DNA of 64,000 nt from DASUPK01 sp963804595 (lineage in GTDB: Bacteria; Actinomycetota; Thermoleophilia; Solirubrobacterales; 70-9), in assembly GCA_963804595.1 (NCBI GenBank), contig CAWDQZ010000006.1:1-64000 (forward strand), read 5' to 3'. Both the position numbers and the translations under genes were made by a program. Shown here piece by piece: positions 59,267-64,000 of this stretch. A model generated the notes under the pieces. That model searched no databases, was not told the origin of the DNA, and saw only the letters and a list, made by a program, of their open reading frames with translations. Position 1 is the stretch's first letter. Each line of letters opens with the position of its first letter.

Positions 59267-62064
59267 ATGAGATGCTGGGCGATGATGAACACCAACCGGG
59301 ACCGCCTCGAAGTGGGGCCCGGAAGGGTTCGGCGTCTCGACTCCGCCCCTCCGTGGGCCCCGGATTCACCCGCGAGCGAGGGAGGGACCGACGTCGCGGC
59401 ACATCAGGCCCGGCAGGGGCTGCCTCCGCGCAGCCGGTTGGTCCGCCGCAAGGCACTGCTCGAGCGGCTCTCGGCGTGCCCTCCGGGCGGGGTGGCGCTC
59501 GTCTGCGGACCTGCCGGCAGCGGCAAGACGGTGCTGCTCCGCTCCTGGGCCGAGGCGGCGGGCCCCGACGAGCGTGTCGCCTGGGTGGCGGTCGAGCGCG
59601 GCGAACAGGATGCCCAGCATTTCTGGCTCTCGGTGATCGACGCGCTCGCCGATGCGGACGGCAAGGACCTCATCGAGCGGGTCGCCCCGACGCCGGAATT
59701 CCGCGGCGAGGCACTGGTTAAGCGCCTGCTCTCCGACCTGGAATCGCTCGAGGGGTGGCTCGTGCTCGTGATCGACGATCTGCACGAGCTCGACTCTTCC
59801 GAGGGGCTCCGGTGTCTTGAGCACTTTCTCGCCCGCATGCCGCCCCAGCTCAGGGTGGTGCTGACAAGCCGCGAGGAGCCGCAGCTCGGGCTCCATCGCC
59901 TCCGCCTCGCGGGTGAGCTGACGGAGATTCGGGCAGCCGATCTCCGCTTCTCGCCGGAGGAGACGCGGGAGCTGTTCGAGGGGAGCGGGACCGCGCTCTC
60001 GGAGGAGGCGCTGGTGCTGCTTCACGAGCGGACCGAGGGGTGGGCGGCGGGTCTGCGGCTCGCGGCGATGTCTCTCACCGACCACCCGGACCCCGAGCGG
60101 TTCGTGAGAGATTTCTCAGGCAGCGAGCGCACGGTCGCGGGCTACCTAGTGGCCGAGGTGCTCGACCGCCAGCCGGCGGAGGTCCGGGAGCTGCTGCTGC
60201 GGACCTCGATCCTCGACCGGGTGAGCGGACCGCTCGCCGACCTCCTGACTGGCGGCTCGGGCTCGGAGCGGATCCTGCATGGCCTGGAGGAGGCGAATGC
60301 CTTCGTCACGTCGCTCGACCCGGCCCGCTCCTGGTTTCGCTATCACCGCCTGTTCGCCGACCTCCTGCGGCTGGAGTTGCGACGCACCGACCCCGCGAGC
60401 ATCAACCCCATGCACCGGAAGGCCGCCGCTTGGTACGCCGGACACGGGCATCCAGTGGAGGCGATTCGTCACGCCCAGGCGGCCGAGGATTGGCGGCACG
60501 CCTCGCGCCTGCTGACCGACAGCTACATCAGCCTGTTCTTGGATGGGCGCCGGGCGACGGTCCGCGGGCTGCTCGCCGACTTCCCTCAGGAGGCCGCGAC
60601 GACGGATCCGGAATTGGCGATCGCACTCGCGGGCGCCGGGCTATTCAGCCGCCGACCGGAAGAGGTGACCAGCTACATCGATCTCGCCGAGCGCCAGGCG
60701 GGGACGGTGCCGGATGAGCGGCGCTCGCTCTTCAAGCTCCGGCTTGCCTACACGAAGCTGTGGCAGGCCGGCCGCCGAGGTGATCTCTCCGCAGCACGCG
60801 AAGCGATGCGGTCGGTCGAGGAGGCGCTGGCGGCCCAGCCGGCGGGAGGGGTGCCCCAGCTGGCCGAGCATCGGGTTGCGGCGCTCACGACCGTCGGCGT
60901 CGTCGAGCTCTGGACCGGGGAAGTCGCTGATGCCGTGCGTCACCTCGATGAGGCGCGCGAGCTGGCGCGCCGAATCGAAAGCCCCTACCAGGAGATCGGG
61001 GCGCTCGCCCATCTGGGGGTGGCGGTGCGGATGAACGGAGAGAGCTTCGCCAACGGGCTCCGGCTCCTCGAGCAAGCGGTCGCGCTCGCCGAGGCTCACG
61101 GGTGGGCAGACGATCCCATCGAAGGCGCTCCCGCCCTCGCATTCCTAGGTTCCGAGCTGGTCTGCCTCGGCCGCTTCGAGGAGGCGCAGCTGAATCTCGA
61201 GCGCGCAGAGCGCGCTCTGGCCAGAGAGGGGGCGCACCTGACCGAGCTTGTCGTCCGGCACGCGTGGGGCATGCTGCGCTTCGGGCAGGGCCGGCTCGAG
61301 GACGCGCTCGCGGCGTTCCGGCAGACGGAACGCGTGAGGGCCCTTCTGAGCGAGGACGTGACGATCGACCCGCGGGGACGGATCGTGCAGGTGCGGGCGC
61401 GGATGGGCGAAACGGCTCCCGCTCGGGCCGCGCTCGACGAGCTCGGCCCCAAGGAGCGCGACTCGGCCTTCGGGCGAATCGCCGTCGCGCAGATTCACCT
61501 GGCGGAGGACAGCCCCGAGCAGGCTGTGGACGTGCTTGCCCCGGTGATCGAAGGCGCCTCCGAGGTTTCGTGGCAGGTTGACCCGCGGATGGAGTCAATC
61601 GAGGCACTCCTATACGACGCGGCGGCCCGCGACGAGCTCGGGGAAGCCCGCGCAGCGGAGGCGTCGCTGGAGCGGGCGCTCGAGCTCGCGCGAGCCCGAG
61701 GGGATCATCCTGCCGTTCGCGTTCGCCCCGGTGCAGCGATCTGCTGAAGCGCCACCCGAGGCACGGCACGGCACACGCCAGCCTGCTCTCCCAGATTCTC
61801 GACGTCCTGGCCGGGTCGTCGCCGGCCTCCCGCGGCGAGGCCGCGCCGATGCTGGACGAACTGAGCGAGGCTGAGCTCCGCGTCGTGAGGTACCTGCCGA
61901 GCAACCTGAAGGCACCGGAGATCGCTGCCGAGCTGTTCGTCTCGCCGAATACGGTGCGGACGCACCTGCGCCACATCTACTCCAAGCTCGATGCGCACAG
62001 CCGCAGGGAAGCGGTCGATCGGGCGCGCGAGCTCGGGCTGCTTGCACCCTCGCGCGTGCGCTAG
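59267..62064 (+). CDS. MalT-like LuxR-family transcriptional regulator (frameshifted near C-terminus)
   Basis: About 930 residues. Near the N-terminus is an ATPase domain with Walker A VCGPAGSGKTVLLRSW and Walker B LVLVIDDLHEL. Then come the MalT-type winged-helix region (YHRLFADLLRLEL), a long TPR-like helical solenoid, and finally a LuxR helix-turn-helix (LSEAELRVVRYLPSNLKAPE, then FVSPNTVRTHLRHIYSKL) ending at 62064. Two single-base slips, near 61690 and 61735, separate the solenoid from the DNA-binding domain; corrected sequence reads EPEGIILPFAFAPV and then LLKRHPRHGTAHASLL. Start could be ATG 59267, 59282 or 59285. Such proteins sense a small ligand with the solenoid and bind DNA as oligomers. 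Confidence 0.85.
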
Positions 62065-62110
62065 CGGGAGGTCCGGCCGCGAGGCGCCGTCGCGCTTCGC
62101 CAGCGCCGAA

Positions 62111-63130
62111 CTATCGATTAGCGGGCTCTCCAGGTCCCGCGGGAGCTGTTGGGGCGTCCTCGGCTTCCCGGTCCACTTCGACCGGCGATCCGCGCACGAC
62201 GAACAGGCCCCACCCAAGCAGCGCTGCCACCAGGACCGTGCCCACTCCCAGCAACCAGAAGGCAAGCTGCGTGTCGATCTGAGCGATCATCCAGTCGAAA
62301 TTCATGCCGAAGAACCCGGTGACGAAGGTGAGCGGCAGGAAGATGGTCGCAACGACGGTCAGCCAGTACGAGGTCTCGTTCAGCCGCAGGTCGATAACGG
62401 ACGCCATTTCATCCCCCGCCGCGTTGATCGCGTCCACCAAGCGGTTCACCTGATCGCCTAAGCGTTCGAAGTAGCGTTCCTCGTCCCCCTGTAAGCCCGG
62501 GAGCCGTTCGATCTCCATCCCGGTCCGCTCGAAGAGGCCCCCCTGCGCGGCAGCTCGGCGCCTCATTCTCCCGAGCCCGGAAATCATTCCCCGCAGCGTC
62601 TCCATTCGTACGCGACCGCCGCGGATTTCGGTCGACTTCATCGCCAGGTCGTCCAGCACCAGATCGAACTCGTTGAGCGCATCGAAGCCGGTGGCCACAA
62701 TCGAGTCGAGGACTGAGTAGACGACATATTTCCTGCTTCGTCCCTCCGGCAAGTCTGGGGCGAGCACCTCGGGCAGCGACGTGCGCTCCTGGTGAAGCGT
62801 CAACAGGTACTCGCCGCTGACCAGAACGTGAACCTCGACGGGGCGCAGGCGATGTTGGGCCTCCCGCGCCCCCTCCGCCGGCTCGAGATAACAGGTCGAG
62901 ACGAAGATGACGTGCTGGCCGTCCGCGTGGAACTTTCGCGAGGGGTCGTCGGCCTCCCCGTAGCCCACCAGGGCCCGCGAGGCGCGCTCGGGAATGTCCA
63001 GAGCGTCGACCAGATCGTCGAGACCCCCCTCGCTCAGCGAGGCGTCAAGCCAGAAGAAGTCCCCACGTTTGCGCAGCGCCGCCACGCGCTGTCGCTGTTC
63101 GCCCTGGAGCCCGTAGAGGATCTCCGTCAC
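62111..63130 (-). CDS. CorA-family magnesium/cobalt transporter
   Basis: A 339-residue cation channel. The soluble funnel domain contains ERASRALVGYGEADDPSRKF and the long stalk helix ERLPGLQGDEERYFERLGDQ. Two C-terminal helices follow, the first ending in the selectivity motif FVTGFFGMNFDWM (GMN) and the second WLLGVGTVLVAALLGWGLF. The short acidic tail is unusual but harmless. GTG start at 63130. Convergent with the LuxR regulator. Confidence 0.92.
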   Translation of the reverse strand: MTEILYGLQGEQRQRVAALRKRGDFFWLDASLSEGGLDDLVDALDIPERASRALVGYGEADDPSRKFHADGQHVIFVSTCYLEPAEGAREAQHRLRPVEVHVLVSGEYLLTLHQERTSLPEVLAPDLPEGRSRKYVVYSVLDSIVATGFDALNEFDLVLDDLAMKSTEIRGGRVRMETLRGMISGLGRMRRRAAAQGGLFERTGMEIERLPGLQGDEERYFERLGDQVNRLVDAINAAGDEMASVIDLRLNETSYWLTVVATIFLPLTFVTGFFGMNFDWMIAQIDTQLAFWLLGVGTVLVAALLGWGLFVVRGSPVEVDREAEDAPTAPAGPGEPANR

Positions 63131-63359
63131 GCGTCCCGAGAGTACGTTCGTCGCAGGACGGGTTCTGCGGCGACGACCGACCGCTGTCCGCGCCGCATCT
63201 CTTTCTCCTTGAGGCCTTCGCTCCGGCCGCCTGGGGCGGCCGGTGCCGTTCGCGAGGACAAATCACATGAACCGCGTGACGACCGCTCACCCACCGGTAG
63301 GTGTCAATACGGCGACCCGGCCGCGGGATAGCGCCGCCGAGAAACCCAAGGACAGCCGG

Positions 63360-63587
63360 ATGAGCGACTTCAGGTGCAAGGAGAAGGAACGGCTTTCGCG
63401 TCGGGAGGTGGCGGAGCGGCTGACCGATATCGCCTACGCCCTCACCACGGGCGGGCGGCTGAAGCTGGACGGCGACGCCGAGGTCAGGATGCCGATCGCA
63501 GGCCCCGTAGTGCTGAAACGCGAGAGCAGGTCAAGGGACGGGCGCGTCGAGCTCGGAATCGAACTGAGCTGGTCGGAGCCAACGTGA
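63360..63587 (+). CDS. Amphi-Trp domain protein
   Basis: 75 residues from ATG 63360: MSDFRCKEKERLSRREVAER, LTDIAYALTTGGRLKLDGDA, PIAGPVVLKRESRS and the ending ELGIELSWSEP. The helix followed by three strands and the terminal LSW is the amphi-Trp pattern. Longer in-frame starts (63243) add non-homologous sequence. Function of this family is unknown; small cytoplasmic protein. Confidence 0.7.
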   Translation: MSDFRCKEKERLSRREVAERLTDIAYALTTGGRLKLDGDAEVRMPIAGPVVLKRESRSRDGRVELGIELSWSEPT

Positions 63588-63680
63588 GACCGGAGGCCAG
63601 TTCAACCGAGATTCCGCCGGACCGCAATCAGGGCCGACGGCAGGTGCCGGAGCAAGTCGCCGAGGCGTATGAAGGGTGAG

Positions 63681-64000
63681 ATGACCGGGTCAGAATCCGC
63701 CTCGGTGGCCGGGGACACGGGCCGCCGCGAGGTTGATGTCTTCTTCCCAATCCGGACGATCCTGCTCCTCGGTGTCGCGGTCGCCCTGGCCTGGGCGCTG
63801 GCCTCGATCGGGGACGTCCTGCTGCTGATCCTCGTCTCCGTCTTCAACGTCGCCGTTCTCTCACCGGTGGTCGGCGCGATGGAGCGGCGGCTGACCTGGA
63901 ACCGGGCGGTGTGCTCCACGGTGCTGGTGCTGGCGACCGTGATCGTCGTCGGCGGGGCCTTGCTGGTCCTGCTGCAGTCGATGGTCGATGCAGTGCGCGG
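63681..64000 (+). CDS. AI-2E family membrane protein (3' partial)
   Basis: The gene runs off the window. Visible sequence: a short polar tail, then IRTILLLGVAVALAWALASI, DVLLLILVSVFNVAVLSPVVGAMERRLTW (cited by its parts LLILVSVFNVAVL and SPVVGAMERRL) and a further helix VCSTVLVLATVIVVGGALLV. Two helices followed by PVV-x-x-x-E-R is the start of the AI-2E/PerM family. ATG 63681 has a GAAGG site; ATG 63669 is an alternative. Substrate unknown. Confidence 0.75.
   Translation, partial: MTGSESASVAGDTGRREVDVFFPIRTILLLGVAVALAWALASIGDVLLLILVSVFNVAVLSPVVGAMERRLTWNRAVCSTVLVLATVIVVGGALLVLLQSMVDAVR

Noticed and set aside
1..64000. Prophage, transposon or rRNA operon
   Set aside because: No integrase, transposase, capsid or rRNA-like sequence was seen on reading both strands.

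Overview
This is GC-rich DNA (roughly two-thirds G+C by eye) with many GTG starts, ATGA overlaps between neighbouring genes and long antisense open frames. The housekeeping gene order points to an actinobacterium, most likely class Thermoleophilia (Solirubrobacterales-like). The main clues are an aroC, fused aroK-aroB, aroQ, pepP, efp, nusB, xseB, ispA, dxs series and an mnmA, alaS, ruvX, mltG, aroE series, each broken by an insertion. This placement is inferred from gene content; there is no rRNA in the window.

Layout. 1-7000: a broken ferredoxin reductase with its ferredoxin, a ZIP metal transporter, a quinone oxidoreductase-like protein, exported proteins (one a CSLREA beta-helix protein), an NTF2-fold protein and an SDR. 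7148-10426: an OmpR/PhoB response regulator and histidine kinase bracketed by two exported low-complexity proteins that share a DDHGG motif. 10504-10613: two tandem hairpins. 10794-13674: a sulfotransferase fused to a TIGR03032-type domain, an unknown membrane protein and a zinc ribbon. 13851-18153: dxs, ispA, xseB, nusB and efp. 18173-21202: DUF4126-like, LtrA and a CPA2 antiporter, which look like an insert. 21372-25613: the shikimate operon with a Pro-peptidase. 25667-30255: prepilin peptidase, a cupredoxin-like protein, HtrA, aroE, mltG and ruvX. 30260-38054: an oligopeptide ABC system with two binding proteins, lying between ruvX and alaS. 38054-42607: alaS, mnmA with an upstream NifU-like domain, and a repeat-rich gap. 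42608-51453: a GH3 hexosaminidase, aspS, hisS, a metallo-hydrolase, ftcD and an M29-like aminopeptidase. 51515-56492: a branched-chain amino-acid ABC system whose binding protein is convergent with its permease operon. 56652-64000: tRNA-Met, a DUF7144 protein, two paralogous coiled-coil proteins with a shared upstream block, a ligase remnant, a MalT-like regulator, CorA, an amphi-Trp protein and the start of an AI-2E family protein.

One theme runs through the window. Many otherwise well-conserved genes (ferredoxin reductase, ZIP, LtrA, aroE, oppD, NifU-MnmA, the LuxR regulator) each carry one or more single-base indels, with homologous sequence continuing in the next frame. Because aroE and oppD are affected, sequencing or assembly error is the simplest explanation. 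These genes are annotated as whole genes with a frameshift note.

The most interesting candidates are the sensor system with flanking DDHGG proteins, the NifU-MnmA arrangement, the sulfotransferase-TIGR03032 fusion, the paralogous coiled-coil proteins with a shared 39-bp upstream block, and several unexplained structured repeats. No CRISPR array, transposase, prophage or rRNA was found.
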